From Cylicocyclus nassatus (Eukaryota > Nematoda > Chromadorea > Rhabditida > Strongylidae), in the NCBI GenBank assembly GCA_958299035.1, contig CATQJL010000316.1, positions 10,324,347 through 10,388,346 of the forward strand: a stretch of 64,000 nt of DNA, in the 5' to 3' direction. A model generated the notes under the pieces. It worked only from the letters and a program-made list of their open reading frames with translations. It was not told the DNA's origin and searched no databases. Shown in pieces: positions 24,048-35,969 of this stretch. Numbering within the stretch: the stretch's first letter is position 1; every line of letters begins with the position of its first letter. The translations under genes and the position numbers were made by a program.

Positions 24048-25388
24048 CTAAGATAAACAGCGGTACATCTTACGATAAGGATCCACTTTTAGACGTTCTG
24101 GTGGGCGACGATGGCGACCTGGTCTGGTTGATGTCGGTGGCGTAGACGAGGTGGCTTGGTCTTCAGCAGCATCCATACCATTGTTACGTCGGCCTTCGTC
24201 GGGAATGGACGGTGTTGAGTTATGATGTCGATCCATACTTGCGGCGCGGCGCATCTGGTTCGCATGACGTCTCCATAACTGACCGTCTTCGTAAGCACAT
24301 CGTATACGGCTTTTCCGTAGCGTTTCTTCACACGCGCTGGAATCCATTTTTCACATCCAGAGCGAAAATCACGTACCCACACGTCTTTTTGGGGTTGGTA
24401 CGCTTTCTTCCGTGCTCCATGATGACTGTTAAACTGCTTCTCCATGGTTTTATTGGCCATCTTTTTTTCTTCTTTGGAATCTTCATCCAGTAGTGACAGC
24501 GGTGTCCTCATCTGACGTCCCAGCAGCAGCTCGGCTGGTGAAAGTTGTCCAGGGGTAGACGTCGAGGGCGTCTTTCGATAGCATTGTAAAAATTCTGCCA
24601 AATTCTGTGCCGTCGCTCCCTCCTTGATTTTCTGAAAAATTCTCTTGAAGATATCCACAAACCTCTCGGCTTGACCATTCGATTGTGGATGGAACGGAGG
24701 GGAGCGCATATGCTTGATTCCTTGCTCTACACAGAAGTCCGGCAATTCCTTTGCCGTAAACTGTGTTCCGTTATCCGACACAATTACTTGCAGATTCCCG
24801 AATCTTGCGAATAGTAGTCTAAGTTCCTTCAAAGTTGCGGCCGTCGACGATGACGACATTTCCAGCACTTCCGGCCATTTGGAGTACGCATCGACTACGA
24901 CAAGATACATCTTTCCATTTAGTGGTCCTGCATAGTCAATGTGGATTCGGTTCCATGGCTTTTCTTCCATCTTCCACAAGTTGAGCACTGTCTTGACCGG
25001 CATCTTGGCAGCTTCCTGACATTCCCTGCATCGACGTAATGAGTCCTCGATGTCTTTGTTGATGCCCATCCAGTATGCGAATCCTCTCGCGAGCATCTTC
25101 ATCCTTGTCATTCCAGGGTGTCCCTCGTGTAACTGCTTCAAAACCTTTTGTCGCAGCGAGGCTGAAATAACTATCTTGTGGCCAAAGCACAAACATCCAT
25201 TTTGCCCTGATAAACTCTCCCCAGTGCTCTCCAGTTTCCGATGTCTCCTTTCGGCTTGGACGGCCATGCTCCCGACTGTAGCATTTGTATAACCTGCAGG
25301 ATGTTTTCGTCCTTACGGGACTACTCTTCAGTCTTACTCCTGGTAACTGGTAGCGCTCGTACAGCCTCAGCTTGAACAGCTCGTACAT
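24048..25388 (-). pseudogene. integrase of Gypsy element B
   Basis: The main frame 24089-25267 holds the zinc-binding HHCC module (HEGHPGMTRMK...CRECQ) and the DDE core: HIDYAGP, VSDNGTQF and HPQSNGQAER. A chromatin-binding-like basic C-terminal region follows. It is out of frame with the RNase H part upstream (25321-26235). It resembles the K02A2.6-type Gypsy pol proteins common in nematodes. Confidence 0.85.
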
Positions 25389-27036
25389 CTTCTTCTATCT
25401 TCGCGATCACGACGTCTTCGGTTTGGAATGGCCTTGTAGGGATCAGTCGAGACAATGCATCCGCTTGTCCTAATTCGGTCGTTTTCTGGTACTCCAGGTC
25501 GATGTCGTATGCGAGTAGAATAAGCTTCCACCGTTGCAGCCTGTTCGCTGTATACACTGGCACCATCTTCTTAGGTCCAAATATGTGCAGCAGCGGCTTG
25601 TGGTCGGTCAGCAACTTGAATCGACGTCCATATATATACCGATAGAACTTACGGACTGCAAAGACCAGTGCAAGTCCTTCTTTTCCATTTTGTCCGTAAT
25701 TCTTCTCGGCAACAGTGAGGCTTCGGCTTGCATGGCAGATTGCCTTTTCCGATCCGTTCGGCATCTTGTGTAAGATCACAGCCCCAATTCCATAATCCGA
25801 TGCGTCTGCAGCTACCACTATCTGCAAGCTAGCATCGAAGTGTGTAAGGAGTAGATCCGAGAATAAAACTTCCTTAGCACGCTTGAATGCGTTTTGGCAT
25901 TCCTCTGCCCATTCGAACTTTGCGTCCTTTTTGAGCAACGCGTCCAAAGGTGCACGAAGTTGACGCATTTCGGCCACAAATAATCCATAGTAGTTTATCA
26001 TGCCCAGGAATGAACGAACATCTGCTATGTTCCTTGGAGCTGGCATTCGCTGGATGACCTCAATTTTTTTGGGTCCGGCCGGCGTCCGCTCTTGTCGATG
26101 ATGCAACCTAAGTAGCAAATCTCTGGCATCAGAAAGTTGCATTTTTCCAACCTGACATGAAATCCATAGTCCTTGATCCGCTTGAAAAGTTTTGGCGATG
26201 CTCTTCGTAACTCCTTCCCGTGATGATGATGTCATCGAGATAAGCGGCTACTCCATCAAGTCCGCTTATCATGGAATCCATAATCTGTTGAAATATGCCT
26301 GACGCGAATTTTACTCCGAATGGCAATCGATTGTAGCGATACAGTCCCTTGTGTCTATTGATAGTCAGCATCTCCTTTGATGCTTCTTCGACTTCCACTT
26401 GCAGATAAGCTTCGGCTAAGTCGAGCTGTGTGAAAAGCTGGCCTCCGTTCAATTTTGCGAACACTTCCTCCGCCGTGGGCAATGGGTGCTGATGCAGCTG
26501 CAATGCATCATTCAATCCTGTCGAGAAGTCGGCACATAGACGAACTTTGCCATTTTTTTCTTGACGGCGACCACTGGCGCGGCCCACTCTGAGTGTTCGA
26601 CCGGAGAAATCACTCCTTCGGCTACCAAGCGATCGATCTCGGCTTCCAAGTCTGGTGCTGACGCATAAGGTAACGGTCGCTTCTTCTTGAAGGCTGGCAC
26701 AGCATCGTTCTTCAAGACTAATTTTGCTTTACTCTTCGTGCACTTTCCGAGGTCGCTACTGAATACTTCTCCATACTTCTTCTTCAAGTCGGCGACCACT
26801 TCGGCTCGGATTTCCTCTTCGCTAGTCACGTTTCTGCAGTGGTATTTGTCCTTCAGCTTTTTGTATGCCGGCAGCTGGATGCACCATTCCAGTCCAAGTA
26901 GATTCGAGCCTTCGGTGACGTAGCATGTGCCATTTCCATGAACCATCTTCCCTGTAACTCGATCTCTAATGGAAAAGTTGGTCGAGAATTTACCGTAAAT
27001 CTGCATCGGCGTCCCGTCTGCAATTTTGACTGGCAT
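25321..27036 (-). pseudogene. protease end, reverse transcriptase and RNase H of Gypsy element B
   Basis: Three overlapping frames. 26512-27036 has the end of the protease (LLGLEWCIQLP) and the start of RT (FKKKRPLPYA). 26129-26587 has the RT palm (GGQLFTQLDLAEAYLQ, AYLDDIIITG). 25321-26235 has the RT thumb and RNase H (VVAADASDYGIGAV, LTDHKPLLHIF, ADALSRL). Two frameshifts, near 26540 and 26170, separate them, so no intact Pol can be made. Confidence 0.88.
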
Positions 27037-27058
27037 AATACAGGTTTCCAGAGAAGGG

Positions 27059-27118
27059 GATCCTCTTCCAAGCTCTACCTCTCTTCCAAGCTCTCCCCAT
27101 CCTCTTCCAAGCTCTACG
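27059..27118. repeat. short tandem repeat in Gypsy B
   Basis: Three copies of TCTTCCAAGCTCT within about 60 bp, in the protease region. Confidence 0.85.
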
Positions 27119-27361
27119 CGATATCAAGGTTATGTCTGTACCCGTATCCAGCTAGAACTTGAGAGAACATCCCTTGACTATGACGTCGAGGTAGCTGCAT
27201 ATGCAGCTTATTTCTTCTTGTTGGAGCCGCATTTGATCGACCATGACCGAGAGGACCTTCTCCAGAAAGTCGCCATGCCGCTCTTCACTGGCTTTCGGCA
27301 TGGTAGACCTCTCTGGTGTCGACGAAGTCTTCTGCTAAATCGATAAGCTTCTCAGCAAAGC

Positions 27362-27545
27362 TTACTTGTCTGGCTGTCCTCGATCAGTGACAGCTTCTTC
27401 CTCGATTCGAGCTGCAGCGCTTCTTCTCCTTGGACGATGAAGACTTCCGGTCCTTCTGAATCGAGCTTCTTCTGGTCCTTGTCGATCGAGCTTCTTCTGG
27501 TCCTTGGTCGGTGGAGGCTTCTTGTCCTTGATCCTGATCGCCAGT
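27362..27545 (-). pseudogene. possible Gag remnant of Gypsy B
   Basis: A Lys/Arg-rich minus-strand frame (IKDKKPPPTKDQKKLDRQ) between the 5' LTR and the protease remnant. Only position and basic composition support Gag. Duplicated CTTCTTCTGGTCCTTG phrases are present. Confidence 0.35.
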
Positions 27546-27762
27546 TGTGGTAGAACGCGTTGAGTCGTTGACGATTTATTAGAAAAACACAAGAATTCCC
27601 CTCTGCCTATTGGCGTACATGCCGAGGGTTCACTAGGAATAACTAGAGAACAACACACACAAATATATCAAGGTGCGGCGGGTACGTCGCAAACACAGAG
27701 ACCATATCGACCTAGCCTATAGTGAGTGAGCAAGTTCCAATACAAGGTACGGCTCTACAACA
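27546..27762 (-). repeat. 5' LTR of Gypsy element B
   Basis: 217 bp, TG...CA ends on the minus strand; pairs with 23813-24041. Confidence 0.85.
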
Positions 27763-30363
27763 AAAACATTGTCATGTCCTGGTTCAAATGGCACAGTTAC
27801 GCTACGCATTTTCAACTCTAACCCTAAACACGTAGAACTAGATAGGGAAAACATTCTCACAATTGCTGAATTCGTTGGTTCTGCCCAGCAATGGCCACCT
27901 GTTTTTGAGATTCATCCTTCAAATAACTCTAATACTTATCAAAATCCAGTTTATTACACCTTACCTGGGGCGGACGTAGCTGCAAATCTTCCTACTTTTC
28001 CCCATCAAGCTGACAATACACCCTTATGGGAACGTGTCAAAGTAAATCGCAGTTTACTTAATAAGCGGCAATCTCTCCAATTTAACAATCTTCTTAGAAA
28101 GTATCAAAAGTGCTTTGTGAGATCGGATGGAAATTTAGGGAGATACACAGGTCCTATTTCTCACAAATTCAAGTTTGTTCCTCATGCAACGGCTCCAAAA
28201 CAGCGTCTCTACAGGATAACCTTTGGAAAAGCGTCAAGAAATCAAAAGACAAATTGAGGAAATGCTCCGCACGCGTATAATAGAGGCCGAGCACTAGTGA
28301 ATTCGCTTCACCTATTGTTTTAGTGAAAAAGCCTTCAACTAATCAATGGCGTTTTACAGTAGATTACCGGCAAATTAACGCTATAACTGAAAATGAAACC
28401 TACTGCATACCGCATATTCAAGACATCATTGATTTAGTTAGCGGTAAAGAAGTTTACAGTATTCTAGACTTCAAAAAATTTTTTAAATCCCTCTCGAAGA
28501 AAAACACAAAGAGAGAACGGCATTTTCCTCATTTTTGGGTCTTTTTCATTTCACTGTAATGGCACAAGGTCTGAAAAGTGCCCCTGGTACTTTCCAAAGA
28601 GTCGCAAACAGCTTGACAAGAGAATTGAAAGCTTGCTGTTTCGCCTATTTGGATGATATCATTATCGCCAGTCATTCCATAGGTGACCATTTTCGTGATC
28701 TAGAAGAAGTTTTGCAACGCATTGCAAATTTTGGCATGAAACTCACAGCGGAAAAGTGCTCTTTTATGCAAGAGGAAGTTCCATACTTGGGAGTTCTTAT
28801 AAGTAAGAGCGGAACAAGACTAAATCCAGAAAAGATAGCTAACATCACCAAGATACCTAGACCTCAGGATGCTAAAGCTGTCAAGTCTTTTTTGGGTGCA
28901 GCTTGCAGCTTCGTACTTTCGCAGATTCATACCACGCTTTTCGTATGTTGCCGCTCCTTTGAATGCTTTTTTCATAAAGAATGCTCCGTTCCAATGGACT
29001 GATCTTCATGAAAATGCATTCGTTTCTTTAAAAAACGCGCTTACTACAGCTCCAACTCTTGCATCTCCTATAATAGGCAAACCGTACATTATCCACACGG
29101 ATGCTTCGACTACAGGTCTAGGAGCATGCTTACTTCAGCAAACCCCGCAAACGCTAAATGAACATCCAATTGCGTACTGTAGTCGCCCGCTGAATAAGCA
29201 TGAGCAAAATTACTCAATCATAGAGCTTGAGGCGCTTGCCATAGTCTTTGCGCTCAAACATTTTTACCCATATGCTGCTAATGCCTCTATAACACTTATT
29301 ACTGATCATGCTCCGTTAAAGTCACTACTGTACAGATCAGACCTTGTTGGACGTTTAGCAAAATACTAAATCATGATACAAGCTTACGATCTGAAAATTG
29401 AATATCGGCCGGGTAAACATAACACTTTTTGCGACTTTTTGAGCCGTTATCCGGAGTAATGAACATTTCTACTACTCCCGACTCAATTCCTAGCTTAGAT
29501 ACCATCAGGGAAATCCAGCAAAATTCTTATTTTGGAAGTTTGATCACCCTCTTAACAGGGAATGCTGAAAACCCCCCACAGCAGTTTTTGAGTTCGTTAG
29601 ACAGTATTCCATTTTCAATGGTGCATTGTACTATAAGACCAGCGAAAGACCAAAACTTGTTATACCCGATTCTGAACTTCAAAAGCAGATCGTAAAACTT
29701 TTTCATGATAATTGTTTGCTAGGTTCCCGCTTGGGAATTCGCAAAACGTATATAAAGGTCTCGGATAAGTACTACTGGCCAAACATGCATCAGGATATCG
29801 CAAATTACGTTAGATCTTGCGCATCCTGTCAAAAGGTAAAAACACCAGCAGGAAACATCATTCGCGAGGAGCTGGGAACCTTTCCCATCCCTCAGCGTCC
29901 TTTTCAGCGTATCCACATTGATGTGATAAGACCATTGCCACAATGTGTTGATGGTAGCAGATTCATAGCTATCACGGTCTGCGCGTTCAGTAAGTATATT
30001 ATCTGTACGCCTTTAGTAAATCAAACGGCTGATCTCGTAGTAAAAGCGCTAATTAACAATGTGGTATCCAAGCACGGAATCCCTAACGAAATCGTTAGCG
30101 ACAGAGGCTCAAACTATGTGAGCGACATTTTCACTCAGGTTAATAAAACTCTGGGAATTGCGAACAATTTTACCACAAGTTATAACCACAAGGCGAACGG
30201 CCAGGTTGAAAGAGTGGTAAAAGTTGTCACAGATTCTCTCACAGTCTACAGAGACTTGTGGACGGAAATCCTGCAACCATCATTTTTGCTTACAACTGTA
30301 GCAAAAACGACACGACAGGGTACAGTCCGTTCTTTGTGATACATGGCAGACATCCGGTCACAT
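27763..30363 (+). pseudogene. Ty3/Gypsy element A pol: reverse transcriptase, RNase H, integrase
   Basis: Plus strand, in pieces: linker and RT start (27769-28257), RT fingers (28323-28559, WRFTVDYRQINAITE), RT palm (28535-29002, FAYLDDIIIASHS), RNase H (28869-29369, IIHTDASTTGLGACL, LITDHAPLKSL) and integrase (29626-30339, CASCQKVKTP, HIDVIRPLP, VSDRGSNY, NHKANGQVERVVK). At least four frameshifts or stops separate these. The frame then meets the LINE insertion at 30364. Confidence 0.88.
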
Positions 30364-32151
30364 TTATTTATTTATTTATTGATACACTGTTGTGCACAGT
30401 GCGCCAGTACTAAGACACGAACGCAACGACAGACAAAAACAGTAATGAAACGAAATTGTAACATGCTCAACACCCTAGAGAAATTGAGGAGAGTAATTCT
30501 CTAAACTAGGTGCTCGTCAGTGTTGTCTTCAAAGTCAGAAAGTCAGTGTCGTGGGGACTAAACTTGGTATAAGTACAAGTCCAAGTACGATGCGTGACGG
30601 TATATAAATATACGGTCACTTTCGAGCGAAGAAAGAGGGATAAGCACCTAGGCGAATGAGCGAAATCATGCGTACCCGGCGGGCAGGAGACCTCGTTCGG
30701 CTTACCCCAACAACGCTAACATCGGACTTGGATACAAGATGATCAAGGATAAGAGACAGACATATAAAATTACACGACAAAGACGATGTCAGATTTAGAA
30801 GACAAACACTAAGCTGCGTATATCGGAAGAGAGCCTCTCAGGTCAAGAGCATGTCAGCAAAACAGCAATGAAAAAAAAATGATTGATGGAACGAGATGGT
30901 CATACTAATGTATGCTATGCTGTAACCCATACAACGAGAAAATGAAAACAAAACAACAAGGATAGTCAATTTAGGCAAAGGGAACGTGGACCGAAGTTCA
31001 GCAGAGTTGTATCGACTGAATTGTACAGGCAACCATGGAAGGCCTCTGAAATCAAAACAGACGAGACAACATAAGTGAGTTAAAAAGGCGATCAACTTCC
31101 CAAGTGAAGTCCATGGGGCATTGGAAAATACAGTGAAGAAATAGCCAGCGTTAAACTGAGCAAGTCAACACTCTGAAAAAAAAGGAGCCAGCCAAGAGTA
31201 GAATTTAAAATGTAAGAAAAAAAAGTGAAGGACATAAGGAGAAACTTCATCTCAAAAGTACTCGGATTCATCTATTCCCAGCAATCTCAAAAAGTCACAA
31301 TTAAGAAGTTTTTTTCTGAAAGTAGTTGAATTAGGAGCAGAGAGAACTGCGTCAGGAAGCTTTTGTAACCATCGAGAAGTGCGTGCGAAAAATGAGTTGT
31401 AGAAGAGTGTATTTGGAACAGTAGAGTCAATGCAGTGGAAGCTAAACCTACCTGTTCGGCCGTTGCACGGTCTCCAAACCCAGAATTCACTAGGAACAAT
31501 TTTTGTTTCAAGGCGAATTATTTGGAAGGCAAGCATTAAGTCAGCCAAAACCTTTCGATACAGCAAGCTATGCAACTTCAAGTGGTCCAGCCTACATCTA
31601 TAGGAGGGAAGAGTATACGGGTAATCCTCGCTTGGAAAAAATCTGTAATACATTACACGAGTGAAAACCATTTGGACTTTCTCCAAGGTTAGAATGTCTT
31701 TTTTTAAGTGAGGATTCCAGACTTGGCAAGCATACTCTAATGAAGGGAGAACATAAGCCATATACAGCTTGATGTATACTCTCAAGTCTACATGCTTCAA
31801 GTTCCGTAATAAAAGGAATACTCTGTGTAAGGCTGCACGCGAAATATTCTCAATATGAGATCTTAACAGGAGCTTATGGTCCATCAATATTCCAAGATCT
31901 CTTACAAGCACGGGCCTAGCCAGAGATATACTGGAGTGCGTGTACTCTTTAAGTGTGTTCTCTTGTTCATGCCTTTTGGTGATGGTCAAGCACACACTTT
32001 TACGCAAGTTAACATCAATGCAGTTCAAGTCTGCCCACGATAAGATTTTCTGAAGGCAAGCACTCAAGGCATCAGTCACTTCAACTTTGTCCTCATCAGA
32101 GTATGAAGCAAAAACTTTTATATCATCATTATTATCATTATTATTTTATTA
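30364..32151 (-). mobile_element. 5'-truncated non-LTR retrotransposon (CR1/jockey-like), nested in element A
   Basis: Minus strand, flanked by TCACAT at 30358-30363 and 32152-32157. The 3' tail is a short run of (TAAA)-type repeats at 30364-30380. Removing it with one TCACAT rejoins element A (GRHPVT to WMDVVH). Confidence 0.8.
31252..32079 (-). pseudogene. C-terminal third of a LINE reverse transcriptase
   Basis: 275 residues open: LRKSVCLTITKR, VRDLGILMDHKLLLRSHIE, YMAYVLPSLEYACQVWNP and DILTLEKVQMVFTR are typical of the RT thumb and C-terminal region of CR1/jockey-type LINEs. The frame extends a little upstream (DDIKVFASYSDEDKVEV), so truncation lies at the catalytic ADD box. Truncation at the 5' end is normal for LINE insertions. 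Confidence 0.85.
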
Positions 32152-32157
32152 TCACAT

Positions 32158-32641
32158 GGATGGACGTTGTTCACAAATTACCTTCTACTCTCACTTTTGC
32201 CACAGATAACTTCGCAGGCGAGTTTACGACAGCCCTGCAAACTACAATAATGGAAGTGGATCCAGCATAGCAGCAAAAACGGCTGACTACAAGGCTGGAT
32301 ACGACTACCAAAAGAAGGTATACAGTAAAGACCTTTCCATTGGAGATCTTGTATTGTTGCATGACGACACAGTGCGTCCCAAATTTACCCTCCAATGGAA
32401 AGGCCCATTTGTGATTGCCTCCATGTGCCGTCCCAATGTCACCATAAAAAGTCTGTTCAACAATAAGTCACAAACGGTGCATGTGAACAGACTCAAATTG
32501 TATTACAGCAGGCCGCAGGAGCGTGGAGTCTCTGCGCAACCACAATCTAGTCACACAGAGGCAGAGACTCCACGTTCTAGTGAGCCTAATCTCAGACGTT
32601 CAGAGCGTCTGAGACAAACAACGGATTGGTCCCCCTCGTAA
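32158..32641 (+). pseudogene. C-terminal end of Gypsy A pol
   Basis: Continues after the LINE: integrase tail with GDLVLLHDD, GPFVIASM and VHVNRLKLYYSRP, ending RRSERLRQTTDWSPS and TAA at 32639-32641, followed by the LTR. One frame change occurs near 32268. Confidence 0.8.
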
Positions 32642-32650
32642 TGAGTGAGA

Positions 32651-33856
32651 TGTGCCAGTAGCAACCTCACAAAATTTCATTAACGTGCGGCTACTGGTAC
32701 AAAGTAAGTTTGCCGCAAGCACACGCACTACAAAAAGAAAGAATTTTTCGATTGGCGGATCGAAACGCTTTCAGACATTCACTTTTCCTTTACGCCCTTG
32801 TGAGCAACGCTAGGAAATTGTTTCCTCTCGAGTTGTAAGCTCGATAACCAAATGTTGTGAAATACCGATGCATTTATGCTGATATTTGTCAGTAGCGAAA
32901 ACATAGAATTACATATTCTATCTTGTCGTTCAATATTTCATGTTTTACTTCTGAATTCTTACTTGTTGTAATGTTTGTACCATTTTATTATGTGTGATTT
33001 CATCCCTCCTGCAAAATCCCCCACGATATTAATCTTCTTATCCAACTCCATTTTGAATAATTATCCATTCTGCTACAACGTACATATGTCTTCCGCTCGA
33101 GGACGAGCTTTACTTTATTGACGGGACGTACGGGAGCGTGCGCTTCGCCTTCTGGCGTTCGCCCTTCTGTTTACCTTGTCTCTTACCGGCTCCTCCTCTA
33201 TGCAACGTGAAGACGCAGCAGATCCAACCCAGCCACCAGCAGATGCAATCCAGCCAATGGAGTTCATTCCCCCACGAAAGCAACAACGAAAAAGATGAAT
33301 GGTTTTCGAAGATGAATGTCAGTCGCAGATGATCAATGCACGAGCAAGCAGCGCATCAAATGTCCAGCAATCAATCGATAAAGATGACGATGATATGGTA
33401 AAAACTCGATCAATAATGAGACGACGTATGATAAAACTCGATCAATGGCAATGACGACGATAGCGCGATCGATGATGATGACAATGATGACAGCACGGTT
33501 GATGATGGTCAATGGTCAATGTATCTCCGAGATGATCAAATGCTATGATGAATTTCTTTCCGAAGCCATGGTCAAAGATGAAAGCTCGAGGACGAGCTTT
33601 GCTAAGGAATGGACATGTCGAGACGGAGAGTAATTAGATGGTCCGACAGTCTCCACGCCAACTGGGCGGTGCCCAGAATTTCCAAATGAGCTGGCACTCC
33701 CCGGGTGCTCGGTGGTCCCCTCCCCAATTATGTCCACCATTTTTATATATATGCTATAATGATAAAATCATCTAGTCAAGAACTCTTCTGTTAAGATGCA
33801 ATACAACAGGGTAGAGGGATCAAGTCCCGAGAGTAATTAACTCGTTAGACTTGACA
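32651..33856 (+). repeat. 3' LTR of Gypsy element A
   Basis: About 1.2 kb, TGTGCCAGTAGC...TTAGACTTGACA, starting 9 nt after the pol stop. It contains GAT/GAC-rich simple repeats at 33380-33510. It shares blocks with the LTR copies at 17670, 20403 and (inverted) 23069. Confidence 0.8.
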
Positions 33857-33887
33857 AACTTCTCAATTCTAAGTAGGTTGCAAAGCA

Positions 33888-34622
33888 TCATTCGATAGAG
33901 CAAAACAAGCTCTACAGAATGGCAATTTTGCTTTAGCAACAGCTTTGATCCACCACGAGTTTCGAGCCAGAAATTGAAAAGATTCAGCTGCCCGAAAAAT
34001 TGAGAAAAATCGTAACTCAGTTCATAAAAATTCTAAAAAAATTCTAGCTTGCTCACTTGAACCCACCAAATAAAACATCCATATACGCCATTGCCGTATT
34101 TTTTTCTTTGTTAGAAATCAAGAAAACGGAAATTTTCATGCATTTGCCAAAGTGGCACTGTGCCGCCCCTACAAAAGTAGTTGTATACTGCATCCCTGTA
34201 GAAGTACGAACGCAAACTTCCAGCTCTATACACTTTAGTTTTCGAGAAATATAAAGCTTGTAGAGAGCTGAGAATTTACGTCTATACTTCTACAGGTTTG
34301 AAGTATACAATTACTTATGTGGGGATGGCAAGACACTATTCCGGCAAATGCACGAAAATTTTCGTTTTCTTGATTTCTAACGGAGAAAAAATACAGCAAT
34401 GGCGTATATGGATGTTTTATGTGGACTGGGTTTACGTGAGCAAGTTAGAGTTTTTGTAGGATTTTCTAAAACGGAGTCACGATTTTTTCTCGATTTTTCG
34501 AGCAGTTGTTGAATCTTCTTCGTTTCTGGCTCGGAACTCGTGGTGGATCAGAGGTTGCTAAAGCAAGATAAGCGTCTTGTAGGGCTTGCTTTGTATTGAA
34601 TGGTATCTTGCAGCCCAAGAAA
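33888..34622. mobile_element. long palindromic (foldback) element, GATAGAGC family copy 1
   Basis: Starts ATTCGATAGAGCAAAACAAG and ends in the inverted TGCTTTGTATTGAATGGTA. Complementarity runs through most of both arms (for example ATATACGCCATTGC at 34081 against GCAATGGCGTATAT at 34397). No coding capacity. Same family as 59316 and 60570. Confidence 0.75.
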
Positions 34623-35969
34623 TGAAAAGTGTATGACTTATTGCTGTTGAAATTCAGAACCTGCAATAATTTCCGGACAACCTAATATCTTTTGGACTAA
34701 GACCATACATACGTAAGGGGGTAGTCACTTTTATTATATTTTATCTTAGTTTCTGTACCAGAATTTGATATGGAAAGGTGCGGTCAAGGCAAATGGGCCA
34801 AACCATGCTACCTTCATTGATTTTATTTATTTATTTGCATTAGGTTGTCCCAAAAGTTGTGTCGTTTTATTTTTAAAAATTTATAACTTTTTGCTGTTTC
34901 AACGGATTTGTTTATTAGAAAGAAAAGTCTTTTTCTTTGTAGAGGTATCTCGGGGAGTTTCAGCTATACATTCATTGCAGAGATAAAAATGGGAAAAGAA
35001 GACCACTTGAGCTTTGACCATTTTATGTTATCGCCAAAAGTCTAGAACGCCGCAGAAAAATCTGAAATTATCAGTATATAAGTTCTATGACTTACCCTTT
35101 GCATTTAAGAAAATTGGTGCTGTTTGGACGCCTATGTAAAAAGCTGTAATTTTTGAGTTTACGATAGAAAATGCCAAATTTGACTAATTTGTCGGTTTCC
35201 TCGAAAATCATAGTTTTTCATTGCAAGGTCTAAACAGCACAATTTTTTCCCAGATGCAAAAGGTAGGTCGTGAAACATACACATGACAATTTCAGATTTT
35301 TTAGCGGTGTTCCAGACTTTTGGCGACTCAACCTAAGACGGTCAAAGCTTAAGTGGTCTTCTTTTTCCATTTTTATCTCTGCAATGAATGTGTAGTTGAA
35401 ACTTCCCAGGATACCCTTACAAAGAGAAAGACTTCTTCTTCTTAAAATTAACCTCCCGCGAGGGTTGGCCGCCTCGACGTCGTGGAGGTGACCCTGGGTG
35501 TCAAACTGCGATGCACAGCCGAGCGTATACACTGGCAGGGTCTCCCAAGCTGTGAAGAAATTCGACGTTTCCGATTTCGGCCGGCTTAGCTAGGAGCCGG
35601 CCAGGCCAGATCCTCCGCGTCTGACTTTTTCCGGTCGCTAGGGGGTCCCTTCCCCGCTCCACACCCGGGACTTGTTCAGCAAAAGAAGAGAAATAAACTA
35701 TGCACGTCAGATACCGCCTACGGCGCCGGATGGTAGCAAGCACAATGTCAGGGTACTCAGGGCGCTTTTCGAATTGGACAAAAACGACACGTCTGCCCGG
35801 ACCACACGCCATGGAGGCTACCTCATGCTCTGCACTTACAACGCCAGGACAGTCTCCAAAATTCTCGACCTCCACACTCCTTCTCCACGCTGCAGAGGGG
35901 TGTATGTCAAGAGACGCGATTTGGATAACGTGCTCCAATACAAATCGCCCCAATGACAATAATTACGCG

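Larger units (their letters stand above)
23813..27762 (-). mobile_element. Ty3/Gypsy element B, nested in element A
   Basis: About 3.95 kb, minus strand, with direct LTRs 23813-24041 and 27546-27762 and target duplication AAAAC (23808-23812 and 27763-27767). A polypurine tract AGGAGGGAGG lies immediately before its 3' LTR (24042-24051, minus strand). The pol domains are present but broken by frameshifts and most of Gag is gone. Confidence 0.9.

Noticed and set aside
23813..27762. A segmental duplication marked by 220-bp direct repeats
   Set aside because: The repeats have LTR borders, a polypurine tract lies inside, and AAAAC is duplicated, so they are LTRs of a nested element.
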